Shown here in pieces: positions 17,635-27,340 of a stretch of DNA of 64,000 bases. The DNA is from SIG607 sp045646245 (lineage in GTDB: Bacteria > Bacillota > Clostridia > Oscillospirales > Acutalibacteraceae). Within the stretch, counting starts at the first letter, position 1; every line of letters begins with the position of its first letter. The notes under the pieces were generated by a model, which saw only the letters and a list, made by a program, of their open reading frames with translations, ran no database searches and was not told the DNA's origin. A program made the position numbers and the translations under genes. The DNA lies in assembly GCA_045646245.1 (NCBI GenBank), contig JAZRKJ010000083.1, positions 1-64,000 of the forward strand. The letters run 5' to 3'.

Positions 17635-18375
17635 ATGGACGAACAACTCCTTACCGCAAAAGTACGTGATGCTTTACGCCTTTGCAGTACTTCGGGTATG
17701 TTTCGTTCGGTTGGCTTTTTAAGTCAAAGTGAAGCATCTTTCATCAGTTCTCTGCCAATTTTAAAGGGTGAAAAATATGCGTTTTTCGGCGGATATGACG
17801 ACGCCGAACGCGTGTATTTTATTGCTATGCCCGAATGGCTTGATGATCCTGCTGACGCTTTTTCGGCAGAAGCCTTTACCTTTACTTACCGTAAAAGCGA
17901 TAAACTCTCTCACCGCGATTTTCTCGGTACGCTTATGTCTTTGGGAATTACCAGAGAAAAGGTGGGGGATATTCTTTTGGAAGAGGGAAGAGCGGTTGTT
18001 TTCGTTGCAGACAGCATTTCGTCTTACGTTTCTTCACAAATCGAAAAGGTAGGCGGAGTGGGTGTAACTGTTACTAAAGGGTTCGAATTACCGTTACCCG
18101 GTTTTGGAAAGCTTGCGGATTTTTCAGATACTGTTGCTTCTTTAAGGCTTGACTGCGTTGTGGCGGCTTTGCTTAACACTTCGAGAGAAAAAGCCAAAGA
18201 AGTAATTCTTGAAAAAAGAGTTGCAGTAAATTCGGTTATTACTGATAAAATCACTTTTTGCCCCGATGAATTTGCAAAAATTTCGGTTCGCGGGGTTGGT
18301 AAATTTATTCTTTCGGGTGCTTCTCAGCACACAAAAAAGGGTAGAATTATTTTAAATTACAAAAAATACGTATAG
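17635..18375 (+). CDS. ylmH: YlmH-like S4-domain RNA-binding protein
   Basis: 246 aa. The N-terminal two thirds match YlmH proteins and the S4 RNA-binding domain occupies residues ~170-246 (LDCVVAALLNTSREKAKEVI, then AVNSV). YlmH homologues bind ribosomal particles and act in ribosome quality control alongside RqcP. Its ATG comes 3 nt after the sepF stop and I see no Shine-Dalgarno, so translation probably depends on sepF read-on. Confidence 0.88.
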   Translation: MDEQLLTAKVRDALRLCSTSGMFRSVGFLSQSEASFISSLPILKGEKYAFFGGYDDAERVYFIAMPEWLDDPADAFSAEAFTFTYRKSDKLSHRDFLGTLMSLGITREKVGDILLEEGRAVVFVADSISSYVSSQIEKVGGVGVTVTKGFELPLPGFGKLADFSDTVASLRLDCVVAALLNTSREKAKEVILEKRVAVNSVITDKITFCPDEFAKISVRGVGKFILSGASQHTKKGRIILNYKKYV

Positions 18376-18402
18376 TAAATATTTCCTAAAGGAGGAAATA
18401 AT

Positions 18403-18897
18403 TTGGTAAGCTATATTCTTGCAGCTATAGTAGGCGTTTTAATGCTTGTTGCCGACCAATACACTAAATATTTAGCTATGGTTCACGTGCCTATGACAGG
18501 TCCTTCTATGGAATTTATCCCCGGTGTTATCGGTTTCTGGCGCACCAATAACGGCGGTGCCGCCTGGGGTTTCCTAGAAGGTCACACCTGGCTTTTGCTT
18601 TCGGTAACAATTATAATTATGCTTATTTGTATTGCTATGCTTTTAAAATACGGTCTTAAAGATAAACTGCTTTTCTGGGCGCTTACTTTGGTGCTTTCCG
18701 GCGGTATAGGTAATCTTATCGACCGTATTTTCCGTGACGGCGAAGTTGTAGACTTTATTTATCTTGAGTTTATGGATTTCCCAATGTTCAACGTTGCCGA
18801 CTGTACCATTGTTATAGGTGCCGGTCTTATGATACTTTACTTTATTCTCGATATGTTAAAGGAAGCAAAAAAGCGTAAGGCGGACAGTAATGGTTAA
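18403..18897 (+). CDS. lspA: Lipoprotein signal peptidase II
   Basis: 164 aa with four membrane helices. It cleaves the signal peptide of diacylglyceryl-modified prolipoproteins. The catalytic aspartates are Asp107 (GNLIDRIFR) and Asp133 (FNVADC; most relatives have Ser in place of this Cys). The start is TTG, set by a very strong AAAGGAGG 6 nt upstream. Confidence 0.95.
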   Translation: MVSYILAAIVGVLMLVADQYTKYLAMVHVPMTGPSMEFIPGVIGFWRTNNGGAAWGFLEGHTWLLLSVTIIIMLICIAMLLKYGLKDKLLFWALTLVLSGGIGNLIDRIFRDGEVVDFIYLEFMDFPMFNVADCTIVIGAGLMILYFILDMLKEAKKRKADSNG

Positions 18898-19807
18898 GTC
18901 GGAGTATATCTGCGACCTTGGTGAAACACGCCGTATTGACGTTTTTACCGCCGAAAAAGCGGAAGTTACCCGTTCTTATGCCGCAAAGCTTATTGCGGAC
19001 GGTCTTGTTACGGTTGACGGTGTCGCGGCTTCTAAAAATACTAAACTGAAAGCGGGTAACAAGGTAGAGGTTACCATACCCGACCCTGTCAGTGATAAAG
19101 CTGAACCTGAAAATATTCCCCTTGACGTTGTTTTCGAAGACGAATGGTTGCTTGTTGTAAATAAACCCAAAGGTATGGTGGTCCACCCTGCTGCGGGAAA
19201 TGAAAGCGGCACTTTGGTTAACGCTTTGCTTTATCATTGCGGAGGTTCACTTTCGGGTATCGGCGGTGTTTTGCGGCCGGGTATTGTTCACCGTATAGAT
19301 AAAGATACAAGCGGTTTACTTATTGTGGCGAAAAATGACGAAGCTCATCATTTTCTTGCCGAACAAATTAAAGAACATTCCTTTACCCGTGAATACGAAG
19401 CGGTAGTTTACGGCAGGGTTAAAAACGATAAGGGCACTATTAACGCTCCCATAGGCCGTCATCCCGTAAGGCGGAAAGAAATGGCGGTAACCCCCGTTAA
19501 CGGAAGGGATGCCACCACTCATTTTACGGTTTTAGCCCGCGGAGAAAAGTTTACTCACGTAAGGCTTAAACTTGAAACGGGAAGAACGCATCAAATAAGA
19601 GTGCATATGTCCTATATTGGTTATCCTTTAGCAGGGGATGCGGTTTACGGCCCCAAAAGGGTTATAAAGGAGATTAACGGTCAATGCCTCCACGCAAGAA
19701 AAATCGGCTTCATTCATCCGGCTACCAAAGAGTATATGGAATTCACAAGCGATTTACCAAATTATTTTACATCTTTTTTGGAGGAAAATTTTAATAATGA
19801 AGTTTAA
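18890..19807 (+). CDS. rluD: RluA/RluD family 23S rRNA pseudouridine synthase
   Basis: 305 aa. An N-terminal S4 domain (residues ~10-75) precedes the synthase domain with the catalytic Asp in HRIDKDTSGLL, and RTHQIRVHM near 235. It converts specific uridines in 23S rRNA to pseudouridine. It overlaps lspA by 8 nt, a conserved pairing. The RluD assignment over other RluA members rests on the S4 domain and the lspA context. Confidence 0.9.
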   Translation: MVKSEYICDLGETRRIDVFTAEKAEVTRSYAAKLIADGLVTVDGVAASKNTKLKAGNKVEVTIPDPVSDKAEPENIPLDVVFEDEWLLVVNKPKGMVVHPAAGNESGTLVNALLYHCGGSLSGIGGVLRPGIVHRIDKDTSGLLIVAKNDEAHHFLAEQIKEHSFTREYEAVVYGRVKNDKGTINAPIGRHPVRRKEMAVTPVNGRDATTHFTVLARGEKFTHVRLKLETGRTHQIRVHMSYIGYPLAGDAVYGPKRVIKEINGQCLHARKIGFIHPATKEYMEFTSDLPNYFTSFLEENFNNEV

Positions 19808-20627
19808 AGATTGTCTTCTGGTTTCGGATATAGACGGAACTCTTATGGAAATGGGGTATATTAACCCCAAAAATATTGCCGCAATTGAAGAATTTATTTC
19901 ATTGGGCGGTACTTTTTGTATTGCTACGGGACGCTGCGGTCCCGCAATAGAACATATTGTGTGTAACTTTAAAAGCCTTGCCCACGCTATTGTTTATAAC
20001 GGCGGTATGATTTACGATTACGTAAAAAATGCGCCGATTATGGAAAGGTGTCTTGAAGACGGAGATAAGGATTTTTTTAGAATTCTTCTTGAAAGAATGC
20101 CCAACCTTGGCGTTGAAGTTTATTGCGGTAAGGATTTATATATGCTAAACTGGAGCAAACCTTGTCAGGTTCATTTTGATTACGAACACCTTAAATATAA
20201 AATTGCAACTTTTGATGAACTTAAAGACCTTAAGTGGAATAAGGCTATGTGTTATTATTACGCCGATGAGCCCGAAGAGGAGATTGAAAAGCTTATTAAG
20301 GAATTCAAAAGCGTTAACTGTGAATACACAAAAGCAACATTTTCAATAGACGGTGTTGCGTACAAAGGTTATGAACAGCTTCCCGGTGGTGCTCATAAAG
20401 GCTTTGCTTTGGGTGAACTCAGTAAAATGCTCAATATACCAAAGGGAAAAACTTTTGCTATTGGTGATTATTATAACGATAGTAAAATGTTAGAAACGGC
20501 GGATATTTCCGCTTGTCCGAAGGAAAGTCCCGAGGATATCAAAGAAATTGTCGATTTTGTCGGATGTGCTTGCCGTGACGGAGCCGTTGCCGACTTTATT
20601 GAATATTTAAAGACGGCGGACTTTTAA
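19797..20627 (+). CDS. Cof-type HAD-IIB phosphatase
   Basis: 276 aa. HAD motif I is SDIDGT (nucleophile Asp near residue 11), motif II lies near ATGRC, the class IIB cap fills residues ~85-190, and motif IV is IGDYYNDSKM. These soluble enzymes dephosphorylate small metabolites, often sugar phosphates or flavin nucleotides; the substrate cannot be assigned. A good GGAGG lies in the 3' end of rluD, which it overlaps by 11 nt. Confidence 0.88.
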   Translation: MKFKDCLLVSDIDGTLMEMGYINPKNIAAIEEFISLGGTFCIATGRCGPAIEHIVCNFKSLAHAIVYNGGMIYDYVKNAPIMERCLEDGDKDFFRILLERMPNLGVEVYCGKDLYMLNWSKPCQVHFDYEHLKYKIATFDELKDLKWNKAMCYYYADEPEEEIEKLIKEFKSVNCEYTKATFSIDGVAYKGYEQLPGGAHKGFALGELSKMLNIPKGKTFAIGDYYNDSKMLETADISACPKESPEDIKEIVDFVGCACRDGAVADFIEYLKTADF

Positions 20628-20654
20628 GTTTGCCTAAATGAAAGGATGCGTAAA

Positions 20655-21491
20655 ATGGACGCTGTAACAAAAAAAGAACTTCAGCGCGTTGCCAACGATG
20701 TAAGAATCGGTATTATCGAAGGTGTACACAGCGCTAAAGCAGGTCATCCGGGCGGTTCGCTTTCCTGCGCGGATATCCTCACTTATCTCTACTTTAAAGA
20801 GATGAACATTGACCCGAAAAATCCCGCAAAGGCTGACAGAGACCGCCTTGTACTTTCTAAAGGCCACGCTGCGCCCGCGCTTTATTCCGTACTTGCCAAT
20901 CGCGGATATTTTGAAGTAAAGGAGCTTAATTCTTTACGTAAAATCGATTCACGTTTGCAAGGACATCCCGATATGAAGCATATCCCCGGTGTTGATATGT
21001 CCTCCGGTTCTCTCGGTCAGGGTATTTCCGCTGCCGTTGGTATGGCTCTTTCTGCAAAGCATTTCGGTGATAATTACCGTGTATTCACAATTCTTGGTGA
21101 CGGTGAATGTGAAGAAGGTCAGGTTTGGGAAGCAGCGATGTTTGCCGCAAATAAAGGACTTTCCAATCTTACCGCTTTTGTGGATTTTAACAATCTTCAG
21201 ATAGACGGCACCTGTGACGAAGTAAACAGCCCCAGTCCCATTGATGAAAAGTTTATTGCTTTCGGTTGGGACGTTGAGGTTATCGACGGTCACGATTTTG
21301 ACGCTATTGAAGCTGCGCTTAAAAAAGCCAACGCTTCCGATAAGCCTTTCTGTATTATTGCAAAAACCGTAAAAGGTAAAGGCGTTTCCTATATGGAAAA
21401 CAACGTAGGTTGGCACGGTAAAGCCCCCGGCGATGAAGATTATGAAGTTGCTCTTAAAGACCTTGCCGCTATTGCCGAAGCCCTTAAATAA
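20655..21491 (+). CDS. Transketolase, N-terminal (thiamine-PP binding) subunit
   Basis: 278 aa. It carries HSAKAGHPGGS, the TPP motif beginning GDGECEEGQVWEA with FNN downstream, and SKGHAAPALY. With the next gene it makes the two-chain transketolase common in Clostridia, which moves two-carbon units in the pentose phosphate pathway. I chose ATG 20655 over 20646 because AAAGGA (20641-20646) is then 8 nt away. Confidence 0.93.
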   Translation: MDAVTKKELQRVANDVRIGIIEGVHSAKAGHPGGSLSCADILTYLYFKEMNIDPKNPAKADRDRLVLSKGHAAPALYSVLANRGYFEVKELNSLRKIDSRLQGHPDMKHIPGVDMSSGSLGQGISAAVGMALSAKHFGDNYRVFTILGDGECEEGQVWEAAMFAANKGLSNLTAFVDFNNLQIDGTCDEVNSPSPIDEKFIAFGWDVEVIDGHDFDAIEAALKKANASDKPFCIIAKTVKGKGVSYMENNVGWHGKAPGDEDYEVALKDLAAIAEALK

Positions 21492-21508
21492 TCGGAAGGA
21501 GAAAAGTT

Positions 21509-22456
21509 ATGGCTGATGTAATTAAAAAGGCTACGAGAGACGGCTACGGCGCCGGTCTTTTGAAGCTTGGTGAAAAATATAATGATTTTGTTGTTCTTGA
21601 TGCTGACCTTGCAGAAGCAACCAAAACCGTTGTTTTCAAAAAGGCATATCCTGAACGTTTCTACGACTGTGGTATTGCAGAACAAAATATGGTAGGTATT
21701 GCCGCAGGTATTGCCGCAACCGGTAAAAAAGTTTTCTGTTCTTCTTTTGCTATGTTTGCAGCAGGAAGAGCCTTCGAACAGGTAAGAAACGCAGTTTGTT
21801 ACCCCCACTTAAACGTTGTTATTGCCGCTACTCACGCAGGTATTTCGGTTGGTGAAGACGGCGCAACCCATCAGTGCTGTGAAGATATCGCTCTTATGCG
21901 TACTCTTCCCGGTATGACTATTATTAACCCTGCAGACGCCGTTGAAGCTGAAAAGGCATTAGAGGCTGCTTATAACCACGACGGTCCCGTTTATATGCGT
22001 TTTGGACGTCTTGCCGTTCCCATTGTTTTTGACGACGATTATAAGTTTGAAATCGGCAAGGGTGTTGAGCTTAAGGAAGGTACCGACGTTACCATTATTG
22101 CTACCGGTCTTATGGTTGCCGAAGCAATGGAAGCTTATGAAATCCTTAAAGAGCAGGGTGTAAGCGCACGTATTATCAATATGGCTACCATTAAGCCTCT
22201 CGATACCGAAATCGTTCTTAAAGCCGCTAAAGAAACAGGCGCAATTGTTACTGCAGAAGAACATTCGGTTGTAGGCGGCTTGGGCTCTGCTGTTGCAGAA
22301 TACTTAAGCGAAGTATATCCCGTTCCTGTTGTTAAGCTGGGCGTTTACGACCGTTTCGGTCAGTCAGGTCCCGCTAACGACCTTTTAGACCTTTACGGAC
22401 TCAGAGGTAAGGATATTGCCGAAAAAGCAAAGGCTGCCCTTTCTTTAAAGAAATAA
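21509..22456 (+). CDS. Transketolase, C-terminal subunit
   Basis: 315 aa: the pyrimidine-binding domain (DADLAEATKT, the catalytic-type Glu in GIAEQNMVGIAAG, ATHAGISVGEDGATHQ) and the C-terminal domain (LKEGTDVTIIATG, EEHSVVGGLGSA). It pairs with the gene 17 nt upstream and has a strong GGAAGGAG site. Confidence 0.94.
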   Translation: MADVIKKATRDGYGAGLLKLGEKYNDFVVLDADLAEATKTVVFKKAYPERFYDCGIAEQNMVGIAAGIAATGKKVFCSSFAMFAAGRAFEQVRNAVCYPHLNVVIAATHAGISVGEDGATHQCCEDIALMRTLPGMTIINPADAVEAEKALEAAYNHDGPVYMRFGRLAVPIVFDDDYKFEIGKGVELKEGTDVTIIATGLMVAEAMEAYEILKEQGVSARIINMATIKPLDTEIVLKAAKETGAIVTAEEHSVVGGLGSAVAEYLSEVYPVPVVKLGVYDRFGQSGPANDLLDLYGLRGKDIAEKAKAALSLKK

Positions 22457-22475
22457 ACAAATAAATTGTTTTTAC

Positions 22476-22504
22476 GAAGGCTTCGGAAGAAGCCTTCTTT
22501 TTTG
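22476..22504 (+). terminator. Rho-independent terminator after transketolase
   Basis: Perfect 9-bp stem GAAGGCTTC/GAAGCCTTC with a GGAA loop and a seven-T tail. Between it and recJ lies only the recJ promoter and leader. Confidence 0.93.
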
Positions 22505-22571
22505 TTGTGATACTTATAATTTAATTTTGATACAATTATCTTGAAAATGTCTCGGCTCTTCTACTTTTTTA

Positions 22572-22600
22572 TTGCAAACATAATATTATTATGTTAAAAT
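22572..22600 (+). promoter_or_regulatory. Promoter of the recJ-relA unit
   Basis: TTGCAA (22572-22577), 17-nt spacer and TAAAAT (22595-22600), giving a leader of about 55 nt that ends in AAGGAGGTGG before recJ. Confidence 0.6.
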
Positions 22601-22661
22601 ATATATTATTATTGATTTATCGTGGGATATTATGTGATTTTTTTAAGGAGGTGGCAATTGT

Positions 22662-24665
22662 ATGAAAAAGTGGGAAATTGCAAATATTGATAAAGAACTT
22701 GCAAAAGAACTGTCCGAAGAATGTGATATTGACCCGTTTGTGGCTATGATTGCCGCATCCCGTGGTTATGACGACCCGTCTGTTTTAGATGAGTTTATAT
22801 CCGACGACCTAATCTTTCCCGACCCTTACGAGCTTACCGATATAGGTAAGGCGGCGGAGTGCATAAACGACGCAATAGAAAACGACGAGCTTATTGCCGT
22901 TTACGGAGATTATGACTGTGACGGTGTTACTGCTACAGCGCTTCTTTATTCGTACCTTACCGGCAGTGGAGCGCGTGTTATTTGCCGCATACCTGACCGT
23001 TTTAGCGAAGGTTACGGTATGAATAAGGACGGTATCCGCGAACTTTTCCAAAAGGGCGTTTCTCTTATAGTTACGGTGGATAACGGTATTTGTTGTAACG
23101 AAGAAATTGATTTGGCGAATGAGCTTGGCGTAAAGGTTGTTGTAACCGACCATCACTTACCTCAAGAAGTATTACCGAACGCCGTTGCCGTAGTTGACCC
23201 TCATCGTGTTGACGATTTCAGCGAGTTTAAAGATATTTGCGGCGTTGGGGTTGCTTTTAACCTTATATGCGCTTTGGAAGGCACATCTCCCGAAGAACTA
23301 ATCGAAGAGTACGGCGATCTTGTTGCCATAGGAACAATAGGCGACGTTATGCCCCTTGTCGGTGTAAACCGTTCTTTTGTTAAAGCGGGTCTTAATATTA
23401 TAAAGAGTGAAAAACGCTTAGGCGTTTCTGCTCTTATTAAGGTTTCAGGTTTAAATAACGCGGCTTTTTCTGCTTCCAGAGTTTCTTTTGGGCTAGTGCC
23501 GAGAATCAATGCGGCGGGAAGAATGGGCAGCGCAGAACGTGCTTTTCGGCTTCTTGTTACCGATGACGGAGAAGAAGCTTTAATTCTTGCCGAAGAAATC
23601 GCTGCCGATAATTCAAAACGTCAGCAAATTGAAAAAGAAATTTTCGATGAAGCGCAGAAAATTATAGATTCAACCGGTTTTTACAGAGATCGCGTTATTG
23701 TCGTTGCGGGAGAAAATTGGCATCACGGAATTGTTGGTATAGTTGCGTCCAGAATTTGCGAGCATTACGGCAAGCCCGCTATTGTGCTTAGCTTTGACGG
23801 TGAAATTGCTCACGGTTCGGGAAGAAGTATTGAAGGCTTTTCACTTTATGACTGCATAAACAGCGCCCGTGAATATACCGAAAAGTTCGGCGGTCACGCT
23901 CTTGCGGCGGGGCTTACCCTAAAAAAAGATAATATAGATGTTTTTCGTAGTGCGGTTAACGAGTACGCCAGAAACGGTGAAAATGTAGTACAAGTTTTAA
24001 AACTTGACTGTAAACTTAACCCTGCGGCGCTTTCTTTAGACCTTGTGGAGGCGCTTGACGTGTTACAACCATACGGCACGGGTAATAATACTCCCGTTTT
24101 CGGGATTTTTGGTGTTACTCTTGAAAAGTTTGCTTCGGTCGCCGGAGGAAAGCATACAAAACTTTCTTTTGCAAAAGGCCCTGTTTCTTTTCAAGCTATG
24201 TTGTTTTCTTGCGGTGAAGGAGCTTTTCCCTTCAAAAGCGGCGATTTGCTTGATTTAGCCGTAGGGCTTGACTCAAACGTTTATAACGGAAAAGAATATT
24301 TGTCTATAATAATTAAAGACTACCGCTTGGCGGGTGTTAACGATTCATCGCTTGCTAAGGAAATTGCCGATTACGATGATTTTAATTCTCTTATTCCTGC
24401 CGATTACGGAAGAATTGCGCCGACAAGAGAAGAATGCGGTTTGGTTTATAAATTCTTAAGTCGCGAAAAGATTTCGGTGATTTCCGCCCAGCAACGTTTT
24501 ATGAATGAATTGGGACTTGCTAAGGTAAAAATAATTATTGATGTTTTTGAAGAACTTGGTCTTATAGAAATAATAAAAGGCGAAACCGATTATATTGCCG
24601 TTAAAAATTTAGGCAGTAAAGTTAATCTTGATGATTCTTCAGTGCTTCGCCGTGTAAGGGGGTGA
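22662..24665 (+). CDS. recJ: Single-stranded-DNA-specific exonuclease RecJ
   Basis: 667 aa. DHH-phosphoesterase motifs are visible: YGDYDCDGVTA (motif I, near 88), VTDHHLPQ (motif III), and the DHHA1 segment with NWHHGIVGI, GSGRSIEGF and FGGHALAAG. C-terminal to these is the OB-like region and an extra helical tail typical of Firmicutes RecJ. It degrades single-stranded DNA 5' to 3' in recombination and mismatch repair. Confidence 0.94.
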   Translation: MKKWEIANIDKELAKELSEECDIDPFVAMIAASRGYDDPSVLDEFISDDLIFPDPYELTDIGKAAECINDAIENDELIAVYGDYDCDGVTATALLYSYLTGSGARVICRIPDRFSEGYGMNKDGIRELFQKGVSLIVTVDNGICCNEEIDLANELGVKVVVTDHHLPQEVLPNAVAVVDPHRVDDFSEFKDICGVGVAFNLICALEGTSPEELIEEYGDLVAIGTIGDVMPLVGVNRSFVKAGLNIIKSEKRLGVSALIKVSGLNNAAFSASRVSFGLVPRINAAGRMGSAERAFRLLVTDDGEEALILAEEIAADNSKRQQIEKEIFDEAQKIIDSTGFYRDRVIVVAGENWHHGIVGIVASRICEHYGKPAIVLSFDGEIAHGSGRSIEGFSLYDCINSAREYTEKFGGHALAAGLTLKKDNIDVFRSAVNEYARNGENVVQVLKLDCKLNPAALSLDLVEALDVLQPYGTGNNTPVFGIFGVTLEKFASVAGGKHTKLSFAKGPVSFQAMLFSCGEGAFPFKSGDLLDLAVGLDSNVYNGKEYLSIIIKDYRLAGVNDSSLAKEIADYDDFNSLIPADYGRIAPTREECGLVYKFLSREKISVISAQQRFMNELGLAKVKIIIDVFEELGLIEIIKGETDYIAVKNLGSKVNLDDSSVLRRVRG

Positions 24666-24671
24666 ACGGTT

Positions 24672-26870
24672 TTGGATAGCGTTTATGAAAAAGATTATGA
24701 GGTTTTTAAAGAGTTTTTAACCAGTCAAAGCATTGAATTTGATTACGAAAAAATAAGAAAGGCTTTTGAATTTTGCGTAGAAGTTCATAAAGGTCAGCTT
24801 CGTCGGTCAAAGGAAGAATATTATATTCATCCCGTTTGTGTTGCGCGTATTGTAGTTCAGCTTGGTCTTGACAGCGAAGCCGTTTGCGCCGCTCTTCTTC
24901 ACGACACGGTGGAAGATACCGAAACTACTCTTGATGATATACGCCGAAAGTTTGGTGAAGAGGTTGCGTTGTTGGTTGACGGCGTTACCAAAATCGGCCG
25001 TTTATCCTTTATTTCAAAGGAAGAGCAACAAGCCGAAAGTATCAGAAAAATGCTTATTGCTATGGGTAAGGATATAAGGGTTATTCTTATTAAGCTCGCC
25101 GATAGACTTCATAATATGCGTACAATTGACTATATGCCTCAACAAAAGCGCCGTGATAAGGCTCTTGAAACCTTGGAGGTATATGCGCCCATTGCTCACC
25201 GATTGGGTATACGCCCCATAAAAGAAGAGCTTGAAGATATTTCTATTGCACACCTTGACCCTATTGCTTACCATGAAATAGAAACTTTGCTTACAGGTAA
25301 TAAGAAGTACCGCTCTCAGATGCTTGAATCGGTAAAGGAACGAATAGATGAACGCCTTAAAGCCGAAATGCCCGACGTTAAAACCGAATTCCAAAGCCGT
25401 GTTAAATCTATTAACGGTATTTACCGCAAAATGTTCGTTCAAGGCAAAAGCTTTGAAGAAATTTATGATATTTACGCTGTTCGTATTATTACCGATACCG
25501 TAGCTAACTGCTACAATATTCTGGGTATTATTCACGACCTTTTCCGTCCCATACCCAACAGGTTTAAGGACTATATTTCTACCCCTAAGCCTAATATGTA
25601 TCAATCTCTTCACACTACCGTTATCGGCAGAGAAGGGGTGCCTTTTGAAATTCAAATCCGTACTACCGAAATGCACGAAACCGCCGAATACGGAATTGCC
25701 GCTCACTGGAAGTACAAAGCGGGTGTTCACGGTAGCGATGCCGGTATGGAAGAACAGCTTGCTTGGATAAGGCAGATTCTTGAGTCTCAAAACGATACGG
25801 GTGACGCTTCCGAAATTATAAGAAGCATTAAGGTTGATTTGGCGCAAGACGACGTTTTCGCCGTTACACCCCGTGGTGACGTTATTAACCTCCCTGCAGG
25901 AGCAACGGTTGTTGACTTTGCTTTTGCCATTCACTCTGCCGTTGGTATTAAAATGGTGGGAGCAAAGGTTGACGGAAGAATTGTACCCATTAACCACGTT
26001 ATTAAAACGGGTGAAATTATTGAAATTCTCACCACCAATCAAGCCGGTCACGGCCCCAGCAGAGATTGGGTTAATATTGCCGTAACTAACCAAGCAAAAT
26101 CAAAAATTCGAAGTTGGTTCAAAAAGGAAAAACGCGCAGAGAATATTGAAAGCGGTAAAAGTGAAATTGATAAAGAATTTAAACGTAACGGTATTGTATT
26201 CAGTGACGAAAATCAGTATAAAGATTTCCTAAACGATATTGCTAAACGTCAACGGCTCGAAGGCATAGACGAGCTTTACGCTGCAATAGGCTACGGCGGT
26301 GTTGTGCTGGCAAGAATTTTGCCTAATATTAAGGAAAATTATAACCGCTTATCAAAGCAAAATAAGGTTGTTATTACCACTCCCGAAGTTACACCTCACC
26401 GTTCTCAAAAAGCTTCCGACGGTGTAATTGTTGAAGGAATTGAAAACTGTCTTATTAAGTTTTCAAAGTGCTGCGCTCCGCTTCCCGGTGATGATATAAT
26501 CGGTTTTATTACTCGCGGACACGGCGTTTCGATTCATAAACGTGATTGTATAAACGTGCCGAAGGATATTGAGACGGCAAGCGAACCTGCCAGATGGATT
26601 ACTTCTTATTGGGCAGACAACCGTCCCACTTCCTTTCTTGCATCGTTGCAGATTTCCGCTATTGACCGTGAAGGGCTTATTCTTGATATTTCACAAGCGC
26701 TTATCAATATGCGCGTATCACTTCACAGTATAAATGCCAGACCTACTAAAAACGGTAACAGTGTGACGCTGATAACTGTAAGTACCGAAGGTGTAGAGCA
26801 TCTCAAAAATATTATAAACCGTTTAGAAAAAATTCACGGTGTTTTCAGCGTAGAAAGAATAAATAAATAA
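24672..26870 (+). CDS. relA: Bifunctional (p)ppGpp synthetase/hydrolase (Rel)
   Basis: 732 aa. The N-terminal HD hydrolase is intact (HPVCVARIV, LLHDTVEDTE, KLADRLHNMRT), followed by the synthetase domain (YDIYAVRIIT, PKPNMYQSLHTTVIG), TGS (VFAVTPRGDVINLP), a zinc-finger-like segment with CCAPLPGDDIIG and a C-terminal ACT domain. It should both make and break the stringent-response alarmone at the ribosome. Start is TTG with AGGGGGTGA 7 nt upstream. Confidence 0.96.
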   Translation: MDSVYEKDYEVFKEFLTSQSIEFDYEKIRKAFEFCVEVHKGQLRRSKEEYYIHPVCVARIVVQLGLDSEAVCAALLHDTVEDTETTLDDIRRKFGEEVALLVDGVTKIGRLSFISKEEQQAESIRKMLIAMGKDIRVILIKLADRLHNMRTIDYMPQQKRRDKALETLEVYAPIAHRLGIRPIKEELEDISIAHLDPIAYHEIETLLTGNKKYRSQMLESVKERIDERLKAEMPDVKTEFQSRVKSINGIYRKMFVQGKSFEEIYDIYAVRIITDTVANCYNILGIIHDLFRPIPNRFKDYISTPKPNMYQSLHTTVIGREGVPFEIQIRTTEMHETAEYGIAAHWKYKAGVHGSDAGMEEQLAWIRQILESQNDTGDASEIIRSIKVDLAQDDVFAVTPRGDVINLPAGATVVDFAFAIHSAVGIKMVGAKVDGRIVPINHVIKTGEIIEILTTNQAGHGPSRDWVNIAVTNQAKSKIRSWFKKEKRAENIESGKSEIDKEFKRNGIVFSDENQYKDFLNDIAKRQRLEGIDELYAAIGYGGVVLARILPNIKENYNRLSKQNKVVITTPEVTPHRSQKASDGVIVEGIENCLIKFSKCCAPLPGDDIIGFITRGHGVSIHKRDCINVPKDIETASEPARWITSYWADNRPTSFLASLQISAIDREGLILDISQALINMRVSLHSINARPTKNGNSVTLITVSTEGVEHLKNIINRLEKIHGVFSVERINK

Positions 26871-26878
26871 GGATTGTT

Positions 26879-27340
26879 ATGAAAGCAGTTATTCAAAGAG
26901 TTAAAAATGCAAGCGTTAAGGTAGACGGCAATATTATTGGGCAAATAAGCGAAGGTTTTCTTGTGCTTTTGGGCGTTTATGAAACAGACACTTCGGAAGA
27001 TACCGAAATTCTTGCAAAGAAGGTTGCCAATTTACGGGTGTTTTGCGACGATGAAGACAAAATGAATCTATCCTTGCTTGATATAGAAGGCGAGGCTTTG
27101 GTTATTTCTAACTTTACCCTTTGCGCTGACACCAAAAAAGGCAACCGTCCTTCCTTTAGTCTTGCAAAAGCTCCTGATGAAGCTAATATTGAATATGAAC
27201 GCTTTTGCGGCTTGCTTGCCGAAAACGGTGTTAAAAGGGTGGAAAAGGGAAGCTTTGGCGCCGATATGAAGGTAGAGCTTCTTAATGACGGCCCCGTAAC
27301 AATCGTATTAGATACCGAAATTTGGAGAAAGAAAGTATGA
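26879..27340 (+). CDS. dtd: D-aminoacyl-tRNA deacylase
   Basis: 153 aa, family length. It removes D-amino acids mischarged on tRNA. The active-site Ser/Thr motif appears as SNFTL (SQFTL in most relatives), and the Gly-cisPro element as NDGPVT. GNRPSF replaces the usual GxRPSF. Position between relA and an MBL-fold gene is the common Firmicutes order. Confidence 0.94.
   Translation: MKAVIQRVKNASVKVDGNIIGQISEGFLVLLGVYETDTSEDTEILAKKVANLRVFCDDEDKMNLSLLDIEGEALVISNFTLCADTKKGNRPSFSLAKAPDEANIEYERFCGLLAENGVKRVEKGSFGADMKVELLNDGPVTIVLDTEIWRKKV

Noticed and set aside
20655..22456. Transketolase broken by a frameshift
   Set aside because: Two separate ORFs each with a strong ribosome site and normal subunit lengths; split transketolase is the usual form in many Clostridia.
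22457..22661. Possible riboswitch before recJ
   Set aside because: Only a terminator, an AT-rich promoter and a short leader are visible; no conserved aptamer or T-box sequence is recognisable.
25014..26093. 359-codon open frame on the - strand opposite relA
   Set aside because: It is antisense to conserved RelA domains, gives an Asn/Val-rich product without recognisable motifs, and has no ribosome site; it is a codon-bias shadow.
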